A stretch of 64,000 bases of DNA from Burkholderiales bacterium (GCA_017307855.1 JAFKGD010000008.1:1-64000), one strand, 5' to 3'; positions 9,741 to 20,261 are shown, counted from the stretch's first letter. The notes: a model not told the origin generated them from the letters alone. Numbers and translations: made by a program.

Positions 9741-12700
9741 ATGCCCCACACCCGCCCCGAACTCGCCCCCGGCCTGATGGTGGTGCACGGCAACCACCCC
9801 GAGGCGCTGCGCGACGTGCTGGTGGCCTGGCTGGCCGCGCATCCGCTGGCGCCGCTGGAAGACGAGCACGTGCTGGTGCAGAGCAACGGCATCGCGCAGT
9901 GGCTGCGGCTGGCGCTGGCGCGCGACGTGGCCGACGGCGGCTGCGGCATCGCCGCCGCGTTGCAGATGCAGCTGCCGCAGCGATTCATCTGGCAGGCTTA
10001 TCGGGCTGTGCTGGGCGAAGATGCGGTGCCGGCCGAGTCACCATTCGACAAGCCCCTGCTGGTGTGGCGCCTCATGCGACTGCTGCCCGCGTTGCTGCAC
10101 GAAGACGTGTTCGCGCCGCTGCGCCGCTTCCTGGAGGGCGACGCCGATTGCCGCAAGCGGCACCAGCTGGCCGAGCGGCTGGCCGATCTGTTCGATCAGT
10201 ACCAGGTCTATCGCGCCGACTGGCTGCAGGCCTGGGCCGACGGCGACGACGTGCTGCGCACCAGCCGCCAGGGTGACGTGCCTGTACCCGACACGCTGCG
10301 CTGGCAGCCGCGCCTGTGGCGTGCCCTGCTGCAGGACGTGGGCCCGCATGCCCATGCCAGCCGCGCGCAGGTGCACCAGCGCTTCATGGCCGCCGCGCTC
10401 GCCGGCGATGCGGCGGCGCGGCCCGCCGGCCTGCCGCGGCGGCTGGTGGTGTTCGGCATCTCGTCGCTGCCGCAGCAGGCGCTCGAAGTGCTGGCCGCGC
10501 TGGCGCGCTGGACGCAGGTGCTCATGTGCGTGCACAACCCCTGCGAGCACGACTGGTCGCACATCGTGGCCGACCGCGATCTGCTGCGCGCCGACCGCCT
10601 GCGCCAGCGACGCCGCGCGGGCGGCGAGGGCGAGATTCCCGACCACGCCCTGCACCAGCACGCGCAGCCGCTGCTGGCGGCGTGGGGCAAGCAGGGCCGC
10701 GACTTCATCCGCCTGCTCGACAGCCACGACGAACGCGAGGCCTACGCGCAACGGCTGACGGCCATCGGCCAGCGTGTGGACTGTTTCGACCCCAACGCGG
10801 CCGACACGCTGCTGCGCCAGTTGCAGGACGACATCCGCGACCTGCGCCCGCTGGCCGAGACGCAGGCCACCTGGCCCGGCGTCGATGCCGCGCGCGACCC
10901 GTCGATCCGTTTCCACGTTGCGCACGGCCCGCAGCGCGAGGTGGAAGTGCTGCACGACCAGTTGCTGGCCGCCTTCGCCGCCGACCCCACGCTGCGCCCG
11001 CGCGACGTGATCGTTATGGTGCCCGACGTGGCCACCTATGCCGCGCACGTGCAGGCGGTGTTCGGCCTGCACCGCGCGCAGGACGCGCGCCACATCCCCT
11101 TCGCCATAGCCGATCAGGGCCAGCGGCACCACGATCCGCTGCTGGGCGCGGTGGAGCGCCTCCTGGGCTTGCCCGCATCGCGCCTGTCGGTGAGCGACGT
11201 GCTCGACAGCCTGGAAGTGCCCGCGCTGCGCGCGCGCTTTCGCATCGAGGAAGCGCAACTGCCGCTGCTGCAGCGCTGGATCGCCGCCGCCAACGTGCGC
11301 TGGGGCCTGCACGCGCGGCAGCGCGCGTCGCTCGGGCTACCCGACGGTCAGTCGCACAACAGCTGGGACTTCGGCCTGCAGCGCATGCTGCTGGGCTATG
11401 CCGTGGGCAGCGGCCAGGCCTGGGCCGACATCGAGCCGATGGACGAGATCGGCGGCCTCGATGCCGCGCTGCTCGGTCCGCTGGCCGACCTGCTGGCCGC
11501 GCTGCAGCGCCACTGGGAACAGCTCTCGGCGCGCGCCACGCCCGCGCAATGGGGTGTGCGCCTGGCCGCGCTGCTCGATGATTTCTTCCAGGCGCCCGAA
11601 GGCGCCGACGGCTTCACCTTGCTGCGGCTGCGGCAGTCCCTGCAGGACTGGGTGGCCGCCTGCGAAGCCGCCGGCTTCGACGAGGCGTTGCCGCTGTCGG
11701 TGGTGCGCGAGCACTGGCTGGCTCAGGCGGAGCCGGGCGGCCTGCAGCAGCCGTTCTTCGCCGGTGCCGTCACCTTCGCCACGCTGATGCCCATGCGCGC
11801 CATCCCGTTCCGCGTCGTGGCGCTGCTCGGCATGAACGACGGCGACTATCCGCGCAGCCGCACGCCGCTCGATTTCGACCTGATGGCACAGGATTGGCGC
11901 CCCGGCGACCGCTCGCGCCGCGAGGACGACCGCTACCTGTTCCTGGAAGCGCTGCTGTCCGCGCGCGACCACCTGCACGTCAGCTGGGTCGGCCGCAGCA
12001 TCCACGACCATTCCGAGAGGCCGCCCTCGGTGCTGGTGGCGCAGTTGCGCGACCACCTCGCGGCTGGCTGGCATCTGGCGGGCGACGAGGCACTGCCGGC
12101 GCACGAGGCCGGCGCGCGCTTGCTGGAGGCCCTCACCATCGAGCACCGGCTGCAGCCCTTTCATCCCGATTACTTCAGTGCCGGCGGCGATGCGCGCCTG
12201 TTCAGCCACGCGAGCGAATGGCTCGACGGCTTGCGCGCGGCCGGCGGGCCGGCGCAGGGCGGCGGCGAAGCCCTTGCGCCCACCGCCTGGGCTGGCCCGC
12301 TCACGCTGCGCACGCTGAGCGATTTCCTGCGCAACCCGGCGCAGTCGTTCTTCCGTCTGCGGCTGGGCATCCACTTCCAGCAGGGAGACGAGGCGGCCGA
12401 TGATGCCGAGCCCTTCGCGGTAGGCGGCCTGCAGAACTGGCGCCTGCAGGACGAGCTCATCCAGGCGCAGCAGGCGGTATTCGACGACATCGATGCCGCC
12501 GGCGACGGCGCGCGCGTTGCCGCGTTGGAGCACGCGCTGGCACGCATCGCCCGCCGTGGCGAGCTGCCGGCCGGAGCCTTCGGTGCGCTGGCGCAGGCCG
12601 GCCTCTCCGAACCGATGGAGCGCCTGTTCTCCGATTACGCGCAGGCGCTGGCCGAATGGCCGATGGCGCTGGCCGACGAGCCGCTCGATCACTTGCCCGA

Positions 12701-13298
12701 AGGCCTGGACGCATCGCTGCGCCTGGCCGACTGGCTGACCGGACTGCGCGCGCGTGCCGGCGACGGCGGCGCGGGCGCGCGCATGCGCCTCGTGCTCGAC
12801 AGCGGCAGCCTCATCGCACAGAAGCCCCGCACGAGCTACCGGCTCGACAGGATCGTGCCGTTCTGGATCGCCCACGTGGCGGGCCACCTCGACGGCCAGC
12901 CCTTCACCACGCTGGTGTTCAACAAGACCGGCCCGGTGCAGTTGCACCCGCTCGCGCGCGAAGCGGCGCGCGACTACTGGCGGCGCCTGCTCGACGCCTT
13001 CGTGCAGGGGCTTGCCCGGCCGCTGCCGCTGGCCGTGCGCGCAGGCGCGGCGTGGCTGGGCGCGCGCAACGCCGGCCAGAACGCAGCCACCGCCGCCGAA
13101 GCCGCGCGCGCCGCCTTCGAGGACCATGACCCCGCGCGTGGCCGCTGGGGCGAACGCGAGTCCAGCGCCGACCTGGCGCGCGCCTTCGTCGATTTCGCAT
13201 CGCTGGCCGAGGGCGGTGAATTCGAACACTGGGTGCAAACGCTGATCGCGCCGCTGGACGCGGCCATCGTGCGCGCGACGGCACGGGACGACGCATGA
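9741..13298 (+). CDS. recC: Exodeoxyribonuclease V gamma subunit RecC
   Basis: 1185 residues, close to the usual length (about 1120). The N-terminus (GLMVVHGNHPEALRDVLVAWLAAHPLAPLEDEHVLVQSNGIAQWL) is the standard RecC opening, and VMVPDVATYAAHVQAVFG and VALLGMNDGDYPRSRTPLDFDLMAQDWRPGDRSRREDDRYLFLEALLSA are conserved blocks. RecC is the Chi-scanning scaffold of RecBCD, a dead helicase without Walker motifs, acting with RecB and RecD on double-strand ends. It is the first gene of a recC-recB-recD operon; its TGA overlaps the recB ATG. Confidence 0.96.
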   Translation: MPHTRPELAPGLMVVHGNHPEALRDVLVAWLAAHPLAPLEDEHVLVQSNGIAQWLRLALARDVADGGCGIAAALQMQLPQRFIWQAYRAVLGEDAVPAESPFDKPLLVWRLMRLLPALLHEDVFAPLRRFLEGDADCRKRHQLAERLADLFDQYQVYRADWLQAWADGDDVLRTSRQGDVPVPDTLRWQPRLWRALLQDVGPHAHASRAQVHQRFMAAALAGDAAARPAGLPRRLVVFGISSLPQQALEVLAALARWTQVLMCVHNPCEHDWSHIVADRDLLRADRLRQRRRAGGEGEIPDHALHQHAQPLLAAWGKQGRDFIRLLDSHDEREAYAQRLTAIGQRVDCFDPNAADTLLRQLQDDIRDLRPLAETQATWPGVDAARDPSIRFHVAHGPQREVEVLHDQLLAAFAADPTLRPRDVIVMVPDVATYAAHVQAVFGLHRAQDARHIPFAIADQGQRHHDPLLGAVERLLGLPASRLSVSDVLDSLEVPALRARFRIEEAQLPLLQRWIAAANVRWGLHARQRASLGLPDGQSHNSWDFGLQRMLLGYAVGSGQAWADIEPMDEIGGLDAALLGPLADLLAALQRHWEQLSARATPAQWGVRLAALLDDFFQAPEGADGFTLLRLRQSLQDWVAACEAAGFDEALPLSVVREHWLAQAEPGGLQQPFFAGAVTFATLMPMRAIPFRVVALLGMNDGDYPRSRTPLDFDLMAQDWRPGDRSRREDDRYLFLEALLSARDHLHVSWVGRSIHDHSERPPSVLVAQLRDHLAAGWHLAGDEALPAHEAGARLLEALTIEHRLQPFHPDYFSAGGDARLFSHASEWLDGLRAAGGPAQGGGEALAPTAWAGPLTLRTLSDFLRNPAQSFFRLRLGIHFQQGDEAADDAEPFAVGGLQNWRLQDELIQAQQAVFDDIDAAGDGARVAALEHALARIARRGELPAGAFGALAQAGLSEPMERLFSDYAQALAEWPMALADEPLDHLPEGLDASLRLADWLTGLRARAGDGGAGARMRLVLDSGSLIAQKPRTSYRLDRIVPFWIAHVAGHLDGQPFTTLVFNKTGPVQLHPLAREAARDYWRRLLDAFVQGLARPLPLAVRAGAAWLGARNAGQNAATAAEAARAAFEDHDPARGRWGERESSADLARAFVDFASLAEGGEFEHWVQTLIAPLDAAIVRATARDDA

Positions 13299-16200
13299 CC
13301 AGAACCATGCGCCCCGAAGTGCTGCGCCCGCTGCGTTTCCCGCTGCGCGGCAGCCGCCTCATCGAAGCCAGCGCCGGCACCGGCAAGACCTTCACCATCG
13401 CCGCGCTCTATCTTCGGCTGGTGCTGGGCCATGGAGGCGATGCAGCCTTCGGCCGGCCGCTGTCTCCGCGCGACATCCTCGTCGTCACCTTCACCGAGGC
13501 CGCCACGCAGGAGCTGCGCGACCGCATCCGCGCGCGGCTGGCCGAAGCGGCCGACGTGTTCTCCGCCGACCCCGATGCGGTGCACGACGACGGCAACCTG
13601 CTGCATGCGCTGCGCGCCGACTACGCGCCCGATCGCTGGCCGGCCTGCGCACGCGCGTTGCGGCTGGCAGCCGAGGCCATGGACGAGGCCGCCGTCTCCA
13701 CCATCCACGGCTGGTGCAACCGCATGCTGCGCGAGCATGCCTTCGACAGCGGCGCGCTGTTCACGCAGACCCTCGAAGCTGATGCGGGCGACCTGTTCGC
13801 CGAGGCCGTGCGCGACTACTGGCGCAGCTTCTTCGCGCCGTTGCCGCTGGCGCAGGCGACTGCCGTGCGCGCCTGGTGGCCCGATCCGCAGGCGCTGGGC
13901 GCCACCGTGGGACGGCTGCTGCCGGTGCGCGATGCGCTCCCCGAAGGGCAGCCGCCGGGGCAGGCCCTGCGCGAGTCCATCGACGAGCGGGCGCGCGTGC
14001 TGGCCGCGCTGAAGGCGCCCTGGCGGGCCTGGGTGGCTGAACTGCAGGCCTGGCTCGACGACGCCGTCGCGAACAAGCAGGTGGATGCGCGCCGGCTGCA
14101 GCCGCGCTACTACCAGCCGTGGCTCGATGGCCTGCGCCAATGGGCCGAGGGCGATGCGCAGGAACCCTTCGATGGCAAGAGCACGGGCTGGATGCGCCTC
14201 ACGCCACAGGGCCTGGCCGAAGTGTGCAAGCCCGGCGTCACGCCACCCGACCATCCGGCGCTGAACGCCATGTGCAGCCTGCGCGCACAGATCGACGCCT
14301 TGCCCGATGGCCTGCAGCCGCTGCTGGCCCACGCCACCCGCTGGATCGCGGCGCGGCTGGCGGCCGAGCAGGCACGCCGCGCGCAGATGGGCTTCGACGA
14401 CCTGCTGGCGCAGCTCGACACCGCGCTGCGCGGCCCCAACGGCGAGCGGCTGGCGGCGCTGATCCGCCAGCAGTTCCCGGTGGCGCTGATCGACGAATTC
14501 CAGGACACCGATCCGCTGCAGTACCGCATCTTCGATGCCGTCTACCGCGTGGCGGACGACGACCCGCGCACGGCCGTGGTGCTGATCGGCGACCCCAAGC
14601 AGGCCATCTACGCCTTCCGCGGCGCCGACATCCACACCTACCTGGCCGCGCGTGCCGACACGCAGGGACGCCATGCCACGCTGGGCACCAATTTCCGGTC
14701 CAGCCAGCCGATGGTGGCGGCCGTGAACCACGTGTTCGCGCAGGCCGAGGCGCGCCCCGATGGCGCGGGCGCCTTCCTGTTCCGCGCGCCGGATGGCGAC
14801 AACCCGCTGCCGTTCTTCGCCGTGGACGCGAAAGGCCGTGCCGAGCACTGGCAGCGCAATGGCGCCCGGGTGCCCGCGCTCACCTGCTGGTTCCTCGAAG
14901 GTGAGGGCGACGCGGCCAGGCCGCCCGGCCGCGACGACGCGCAGCGCCGCCTGGCCGCCAGTTGCGCCACCGAGATCGTGGCGCTGCTGTCCGAATCTCA
15001 GCAGGGCCGCACCGGCTTCGCCGATGCCGCGGGTGCGCTGCGGCCCGTGACCACGGGCGACATCGCCGTGCTGGTGAACAACGGCGGCGAGGCGCGCGCG
15101 GTGCGCGAGGCGCTGGCCGCGCGCGGCGTGCGCAGCGTGTACCTGTCGGACAAGGGCTCGGTGTTCCAGAGCCCCGTGGCGCCCGACCTGCAGCGCTGGC
15201 TGGCCGCCTGCGCCGAGCCCGATGACGACCGGCTGCTGCGCGCGGCCCTGGGCACGGCCACGCTGGGCCTGTCGTGGGCCGAGCTCGACCGGCTCAATCA
15301 CGACGAACTGCATTGGGAAGACCGCGTGCTGCAGTTCCGCCGCTACCAGCAGATCTGGCGACGCCAGGGCGTGCTGCCCATGCTGCGCCATCTGCTGCAC
15401 GACTTCCGCGTGCCCACGCGGCTTCTGGCACAGGGCCAGGCCGGTGGCGAGCGCGCGCTGACCGACCTGCTGCACCTGGCCGAGCTGCTGCAGATCGAAA
15501 GTCATCAGATCGACGGCGAGCATGCGTTGCTGCGCCATCTGGCCGAAGCGCTGGCCGGGGACGGCGGCGACGCCGAGGCCCGCCGGTTGCGCCTGGAAAG
15601 CGATGCCGACCTCGTGAAGGTGGTCACGGTGCACAAATCCAAAGGACTCGAATACCCGCTGGTGTTCCTGCCGTTCGCCACGGCTTTCCGCCCGGCGCGT
15701 GCCGACGATCTGCCGCTCAAGTGGCACGACGACGCCGGCCACGCGCGCGTGTCGCTGGTGGCCGATGCCGACGCGCTGGCGCGCGCCGACCGCGAGCGCC
15801 TGGGCGAGGATTTGCGCAAGCTCTACGTCGCGCTCACGCGCGCACGCTTCGCCACCTGGATCGGCGCGGCGCCGCTGGTCGAGGTCGAACGCAGTGCGCT
15901 CGGATACCTGCTGGGCGGCGGCCAGCCGCTGTCGGCCACGGGCCTGCGCGATGCGCTGCGCGCCCTGGCGGACGGCGGCCCGCGCGGCGCCCTGGGCGTG
16001 CAACCGGCGCCCGAGCCTTCCGGCGAGATCTACCGCGCGGCCAACGCCGAGCCGCGCTGGCTGCCCGAGCCACCGCTACCGCAAGGCGTGCGCGAGCCCT
16101 GGTGGATCGCCAGTTACACCGCGTTGCGCGCGCGCGGCGACGGCCGCGTCATCGGCATCGACGAGGACGCCGTGGCCGATGGGCCGGCCGAAGCGCCAGG

Positions 16201-17104
16201 CGCCGCCGCCAGCGCCGCCGAGGACACCTATGCCGAAGAAAGCGCGCAGGCCGATACCGCCGCCGACGTCCTGCCGATAGACGACGATGCGCCCGCACGC
16301 GCCGCGCCGCCAGCGGGCCAGCTCGCGCTGCGACTCGATGCCGATGTGTCGTTGCACGGCTTTGCGCGCGGCGCCACGCCGGGCAGCTTTCTTCATGCGC
16401 TGCTCGAAGCGGCGGGCCGCGAAGGGTTCGCCCGCGCGCAGGCCGATGGCGCCGTGCGTGCGCGGCTGGACGAGCTGATCGATCGCGGCTGCCAGCAGGC
16501 CGGCTGGGACGAATGGGTGCCCGTGCTGCGCGACTGGCTGCAGGGTTGGCTGACCACGCCACTGCGGCTCGACGCGCTGGTGCCGGGCGCATCGCCGGTC
16601 GCCCCGGCGCAGTTGCAGGTCATGCAGGTAGAGATGGAATTCTGGCTGTCCGCCACGCGTGTGGATGCCGCCGCGCTCGACGCGCTCGTCTGCCGCCACA
16701 CGCTGGGCGGCGCGCCGCGCGCCGCGCTGGCACCGCAGCAGGTCAACGGCATGCTCAAGGGCTTCATCGACCTGGTGTTCGAACACGAGGGCCGCTACTA
16801 CGTGGCCGACTACAAATCCAACTGGATCGGCGGCGACGATGCGGCCTACACGCCCGAGGCGTTGCGCGTCGCCGTGCTGCACCACCGCTACGAGCTGCAG
16901 TACGTGCTCTACGTGTTCGCGCTGCATCGCCTGTTGCGTGCGCGCCTGCCGGGCTACGACTACGACCTGCACGTGGGCGGCGCGGTCTACCTGTTCCTGC
17001 GCGGCCATGCGGCGCCTGGGCAGGGCCTGCATCTGGAGCGTCCCCCGCGCGTGCTGATCGACGCGCTCGATGCGCTGTTCATGGGCGGAGGCGCCACGGC
17101 ATGA
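13295..17104 (+). CDS. recB: Exodeoxyribonuclease V beta subunit RecB
   Basis: 1269 residues. The UvrD-type helicase domain has Walker A at residues 25-32 (ASAGTGKT), FTEAATQELRDRIRARL, the Walker B block LIDEFQDTDPLQY, GDPKQAIYAFRGADIHTY and VVTVHKSKGLEYPLVFLP. The C-terminal nuclease domain has GFIDLVFEH and the catalytic VADYKSN motif (D1172, K1174). RecB is the 3'-5' motor and sole nuclease of RecBCD. A stretch at about 960-1005, between the two domains, is Ala/Glu/Asp-rich and probably the flexible tether. Its start overlaps the recC stop and its stop overlaps the recD start, each by 4 nt. Confidence 0.96.
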   Translation: MTRTMRPEVLRPLRFPLRGSRLIEASAGTGKTFTIAALYLRLVLGHGGDAAFGRPLSPRDILVVTFTEAATQELRDRIRARLAEAADVFSADPDAVHDDGNLLHALRADYAPDRWPACARALRLAAEAMDEAAVSTIHGWCNRMLREHAFDSGALFTQTLEADAGDLFAEAVRDYWRSFFAPLPLAQATAVRAWWPDPQALGATVGRLLPVRDALPEGQPPGQALRESIDERARVLAALKAPWRAWVAELQAWLDDAVANKQVDARRLQPRYYQPWLDGLRQWAEGDAQEPFDGKSTGWMRLTPQGLAEVCKPGVTPPDHPALNAMCSLRAQIDALPDGLQPLLAHATRWIAARLAAEQARRAQMGFDDLLAQLDTALRGPNGERLAALIRQQFPVALIDEFQDTDPLQYRIFDAVYRVADDDPRTAVVLIGDPKQAIYAFRGADIHTYLAARADTQGRHATLGTNFRSSQPMVAAVNHVFAQAEARPDGAGAFLFRAPDGDNPLPFFAVDAKGRAEHWQRNGARVPALTCWFLEGEGDAARPPGRDDAQRRLAASCATEIVALLSESQQGRTGFADAAGALRPVTTGDIAVLVNNGGEARAVREALAARGVRSVYLSDKGSVFQSPVAPDLQRWLAACAEPDDDRLLRAALGTATLGLSWAELDRLNHDELHWEDRVLQFRRYQQIWRRQGVLPMLRHLLHDFRVPTRLLAQGQAGGERALTDLLHLAELLQIESHQIDGEHALLRHLAEALAGDGGDAEARRLRLESDADLVKVVTVHKSKGLEYPLVFLPFATAFRPARADDLPLKWHDDAGHARVSLVADADALARADRERLGEDLRKLYVALTRARFATWIGAAPLVEVERSALGYLLGGGQPLSATGLRDALRALADGGPRGALGVQPAPEPSGEIYRAANAEPRWLPEPPLPQGVREPWWIASYTALRARGDGRVIGIDEDAVADGPAEAPGAAASAAEDTYAEESAQADTAADVLPIDDDAPARAAPPAGQLALRLDADVSLHGFARGATPGSFLHALLEAAGREGFARAQADGAVRARLDELIDRGCQQAGWDEWVPVLRDWLQGWLTTPLRLDALVPGASPVAPAQLQVMQVEMEFWLSATRVDAAALDALVCRHTLGGAPRAALAPQQVNGMLKGFIDLVFEHEGRYYVADYKSNWIGGDDAAYTPEALRVAVLHHRYELQYVLYVFALHRLLRARLPGYDYDLHVGGAVYLFLRGHAAPGQGLHLERPPRVLIDALDALFMGGGATA

Positions 17105-19242
17105 CGACGATCTTCCTCGCGCCGCCCCCGGCCGCGCACGCGGCCATGCTGGCCGATCTGCAGCGCTGGGTCGAGCGGGGCTGGCTGCGCGCGCTCGACC
17201 ATGCGTTCGCGGCTTTCGTCTCGCATCACGCACCGCAGGCCGATGCCTTGCTGGTGCTGGGCGCCGCGCTGGCGAGCCACCAGCTCGGTCGTGGCCATGC
17301 CTGCCTCGACCTGCGCGCGGTGGTGGAACACGCCGATCGCACGCTCTCCCTGCCGCCCGATGGCGCGCGAGGCCGGCCCGACGACGACGACGGCCTGCCG
17401 CCGCCCGTCTCGCCCGCACGCCTGCTGGCGGGCGTCGATCTCGCGCGCTGGCAGGCCGCGCTCGACCTGCCTGCGGTGGTGGGCGAGGGCCCGGGCACGC
17501 AGCCGCTGGTGCGCGTGGCCGACCGGCTGTACCTGCGCCGCTACTGGCAGTACGAACAATCGGTGCGCGCCGGCATCGCGCAGCGGCTGGCGCAGCCCAC
17601 GGCGGCTGCGGCACCGGCCGCGCAGGGTGCGCTGCGCCATGCGCTGGACCTGCTGTTCCCGCCGTCCGCGGACAGCGCGACCAACTGGCAGAAGGTGGCC
17701 TGCGCGCTCGCCGCGCGCCAGGGCTTCGCCATCGTCACCGGGGGGCCGGGCACGGGCAAGACCACCACCGTGGTGCGCCTGCTGGCGGCGCTGCAGCATC
17801 TGGCGATGACCGGTGCCACGGGTGGTGCGGCCGATGGCGCCATCGGCCGCCCGCTGCGGGTGCGGCTGGCTGCGCCCACGGGCAAGGCGGCGGCGCGCCT
17901 GTCGGAGGCCATCGCTGGCGCGGTGTCGCGGCTGCCGCTGGCGGCGCTGGGCGACGAGGCTGCACTGCGCGAGGCCATCCCCACCGAAGTCACCACGGTG
18001 CACCGCCTGCTGGGCAGCCGGCCGGGCACGCGCCACTTTCGCCACGATGCGCGCAACCCGCTCGCGCTCGACGTGCTGGTGCTCGACGAAGCCTCGATGC
18101 TCGACCTTCAGATGACGGCGCAGGTGCTGGCGGCGCTGCCCCAGGGCGCGCGGCTGGTGCTGCTGGGTGACAAGGACCAGCTCGCCTCGGTGGAGGCCGG
18201 TGCCGTGCTGGGCGAGCTGTGCCAGCGCGCCGACGCCGGCCACTACCGGCCCGACACCGTGGCGTGGCTGCAGGCCGTGAGTGGCGAAACCGTGCCCGAT
18301 GCGTTGACCGATGCGCAGGGCCACGACCTCGACCAGGCCATCGTGAAGCTGCGCGTGAGCCACCGCTTCAGCGCCGACAGCGGTATCGGCCAACTGGCCG
18401 AGGCGGTCAATGCGGGCGACGCGCGGGCGGTGCGCCGCACGCTCGCGGCCGGCCATCCGGATCTGGCGCAGGCCACCATCGACGATGCCGATGCGTTGCG
18501 CCAGCTGGTGCTGGAAGGCGGCGGGGCGCGCTTCCCGGCGGGCGCTGCCGCCGCGCGCGGCCTGGCGCCGCCCGTGGGCTATCGCCATTACCTGCGCGTG
18601 ATGCGTGCGCAGCGCCCGGCAGGGGGCGCGCCGCGCGACGCACTCGATGCGTGGGCGCGCGAGGTGCTGGCGGCGTACGGCCAGTTCCAGCTGCTGTGCG
18701 CGCTGCGCGACGGCCCCCAGGGCGTCACCGGCCTCAACCAGCGCGTGGCCGCGCTGCTGCGCCACGAGGGCGAGCTGGAGGCGCCCGATGCGGGTGGCTG
18801 GTACGCCGGCCGTCCCGTGCTCGTCACGCGCAACGACTACGGCCTGGGCCTCATGAACGGCGACGTGGGCGTGGCGCTGCCCGTGCCCGCGCCGTCAGAG
18901 CCGCCCGATGGCCGTGCGCCCGTTCGCCAGACACTGCGCGTGGCCTTCGCCAGCGGCGACGGGCAGGGCGGCATCCGCTGGGTGCTGCCCAGCCGGCTGC
19001 AGGCGGTGGAGACGGTCTTCGCGATGACCGTGCACAAGTCGCAGGGCTCGGAATTCGCGCACGCCGCGCTGATGCTGCCCGACCGTGCGGCGGCCGTGCT
19101 CACGCGCGAGCTGGTCTACACCGGCATCACGCGCGCGCGCCACTGGTTCACGCTGGCGCAGGCGCGCGGCGGCGCCGGCGTGCTGGAGGCTGCGGTGACG
19201 ACGCGCGTGGAGCGCGTGGGTGGGCTGGCCGGCGCAGGCTAG
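17101..19242 (+). CDS. recD: Exodeoxyribonuclease V alpha subunit RecD
   Basis: 713 residues from the ATG at 17101, which overlaps the recB TGA. The open frame continues upstream to 15274, but that part is only a shadow of recB. Walker A is VTGGPGTGKTTTVVRLL (around residue 215), Walker B VLVLDEASMLD, with LLGDKDQLASVEAGAVLGEL and the C-terminal MTVHKSQGSEF motif of superfamily 1B helicases. RecD is the 5'-3' motor of RecBCD. Some low-complexity Asp/Pro and Ala linkers (near residues 95-105 and 165-180) are likely loops. Confidence 0.95.
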   Translation: MTTIFLAPPPAAHAAMLADLQRWVERGWLRALDHAFAAFVSHHAPQADALLVLGAALASHQLGRGHACLDLRAVVEHADRTLSLPPDGARGRPDDDDGLPPPVSPARLLAGVDLARWQAALDLPAVVGEGPGTQPLVRVADRLYLRRYWQYEQSVRAGIAQRLAQPTAAAAPAAQGALRHALDLLFPPSADSATNWQKVACALAARQGFAIVTGGPGTGKTTTVVRLLAALQHLAMTGATGGAADGAIGRPLRVRLAAPTGKAAARLSEAIAGAVSRLPLAALGDEAALREAIPTEVTTVHRLLGSRPGTRHFRHDARNPLALDVLVLDEASMLDLQMTAQVLAALPQGARLVLLGDKDQLASVEAGAVLGELCQRADAGHYRPDTVAWLQAVSGETVPDALTDAQGHDLDQAIVKLRVSHRFSADSGIGQLAEAVNAGDARAVRRTLAAGHPDLAQATIDDADALRQLVLEGGGARFPAGAAAARGLAPPVGYRHYLRVMRAQRPAGGAPRDALDAWAREVLAAYGQFQLLCALRDGPQGVTGLNQRVAALLRHEGELEAPDAGGWYAGRPVLVTRNDYGLGLMNGDVGVALPVPAPSEPPDGRAPVRQTLRVAFASGDGQGGIRWVLPSRLQAVETVFAMTVHKSQGSEFAHAALMLPDRAAAVLTRELVYTGITRARHWFTLAQARGGAGVLEAAVTTRVERVGGLAGAG

Positions 19243-19333
19243 TCCGCGCCATGGCGAGAGACGCGCGCGCGTCATCGGGCCACGCTTACACTGCGCGCTC
19301 ACGGCCGCCAGGCCGCACTCCGGGAGCAGAGGT

Positions 19334-20182
19334 TTGCGCACATTCGACGAAGCGGCCGAGAAGGTCAGGGCGTTGCTGTTCAACGGCACGCTGCGTCCTG
19401 GCGACCGGTTGCCGGCCGAGCGTGAACTGAGCGTGCTGCTGGGCATCAGCCGCCCCGCGCTGCGCGAGGCCCTGCGGGCGCTGGAGACCGGCGGCCTGCT
19501 GGAAATGCGGCCGGGCAAGTACGGCGGCACCTTCATCACCGGCGGCAAGGCGAGCGTCGTGTCGGGCGCGATGTCCGACCTGCTGCGCCTGGGCAGCGTG
19601 TCGATTGCCGAACTGTTCGAGGCGCGGCAGTGGATCCAGGGCGCGCTGGTGCGCGCGGCGGTCGAGCGGCTCACCGACGAGCAGATCGATGCGCTCGAGC
19701 AGAACGTGAACGAGGCCGAGGCCGCCCACAACGAAGGGCGTTTTGCCGATCGCATCCGCATCAACGTCGAATTCCACAACATGCTGGCCGAGGGATCGGC
19801 CAACACGGTGGCCGCCATCGTGGTGCGCGGGCTTACACAGGCCTGGCAGGCGCTGATGGCCGAGGTGGGCTCCGACCAGGTGTCGGGCGGCATCACTTAC
19901 CGTCGCGAGCTGCTGCGCGCCCTGCGCGCGCGCGACGAGGAGGGCGCGGCGCGCGCGCTGTCCAAGATCCTCAGGACGTCGGAAGCGCTCTACAAGGAAC
20001 TGGCCAAGCGCCGGGCACAGGACCTGATCGGCTCCACGGTGGCCGCCCCTGTCGCACCGGCGCTGACGCGGGCGACGACCCGCGCGAAACCCGCGGTCGA
20101 TCCTGCCACTGCGCCGCGCAAGCGCGCGGCCGCGGGCACGGATTCCACCGCCCCCGCCAGGCGCCGCACGCGGTCGGGCTGA
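19334..20182 (+). CDS. GntR family (FadR/FCD subfamily) transcriptional regulator
   Basis: 282 residues from a TTG at 19334, preferred because GGGAG precedes it and MRTFDEAAEKVRALLFNGTLRPGDRLPAERELSVLLGISRPALREALRALETGG then forms a full GntR winged helix. Upstream in-frame ATGs lie inside recD. The C-terminal FCD ligand domain spans about 90-230 (SIAELFEARQWIQGALVRAA; RIRINVEFHNMLAEGSANT). The last 45 residues are an Ala/Lys/Arg-rich tail unlike the family core. It probably controls the Bug-DUF1028 pair downstream and itself through the palindrome at 20297-20309. The ligand is unknown but FCD domains usually bind small carboxylates. Confidence 0.87.
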   Translation: MRTFDEAAEKVRALLFNGTLRPGDRLPAERELSVLLGISRPALREALRALETGGLLEMRPGKYGGTFITGGKASVVSGAMSDLLRLGSVSIAELFEARQWIQGALVRAAVERLTDEQIDALEQNVNEAEAAHNEGRFADRIRINVEFHNMLAEGSANTVAAIVVRGLTQAWQALMAEVGSDQVSGGITYRRELLRALRARDEEGAARALSKILRTSEALYKELAKRRAQDLIGSTVAAPVAPALTRATTRAKPAVDPATAPRKRAAAGTDSTAPARRRTRSG

Positions 20183-20234
20183 TCGCCTGCCCCGGCCTGG
20201 GGCGCGGCGCCGGCCATTCCCGTGAATGCAGCAA

Positions 20235-20257
20235 GACCCCGCGTCGGGGTCGGATTT
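20235..20257 (+). terminator. Probable intrinsic terminator after the GntR gene
   Basis: The sequence forms a 7-bp GC-rich stem GACCCCG-CGT-CGGGGTC (20235-20251) followed by GGATTTT. The stem is strong but the T run is short, so termination may be partial. It separates the regulator transcript from the promoter region of the Bug gene. Confidence 0.6.
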
Positions 20258-20261
20258 TCCA

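Noticed and set aside
12974-16003. Long minus-strand open frame (1009 codons) across recC and recB
   Set aside because: It is antisense to two well-identified genes, is Arg/Ala/Gly/His-rich as GC-rich shadow frames are, and shows no domain.
15274-17100. 600-codon upstream extension of recD
   Set aside because: It lies wholly inside recB in another frame, is Arg/Ala-rich, and the ATG at 17101 overlaps the recB stop as expected for coupled genes.
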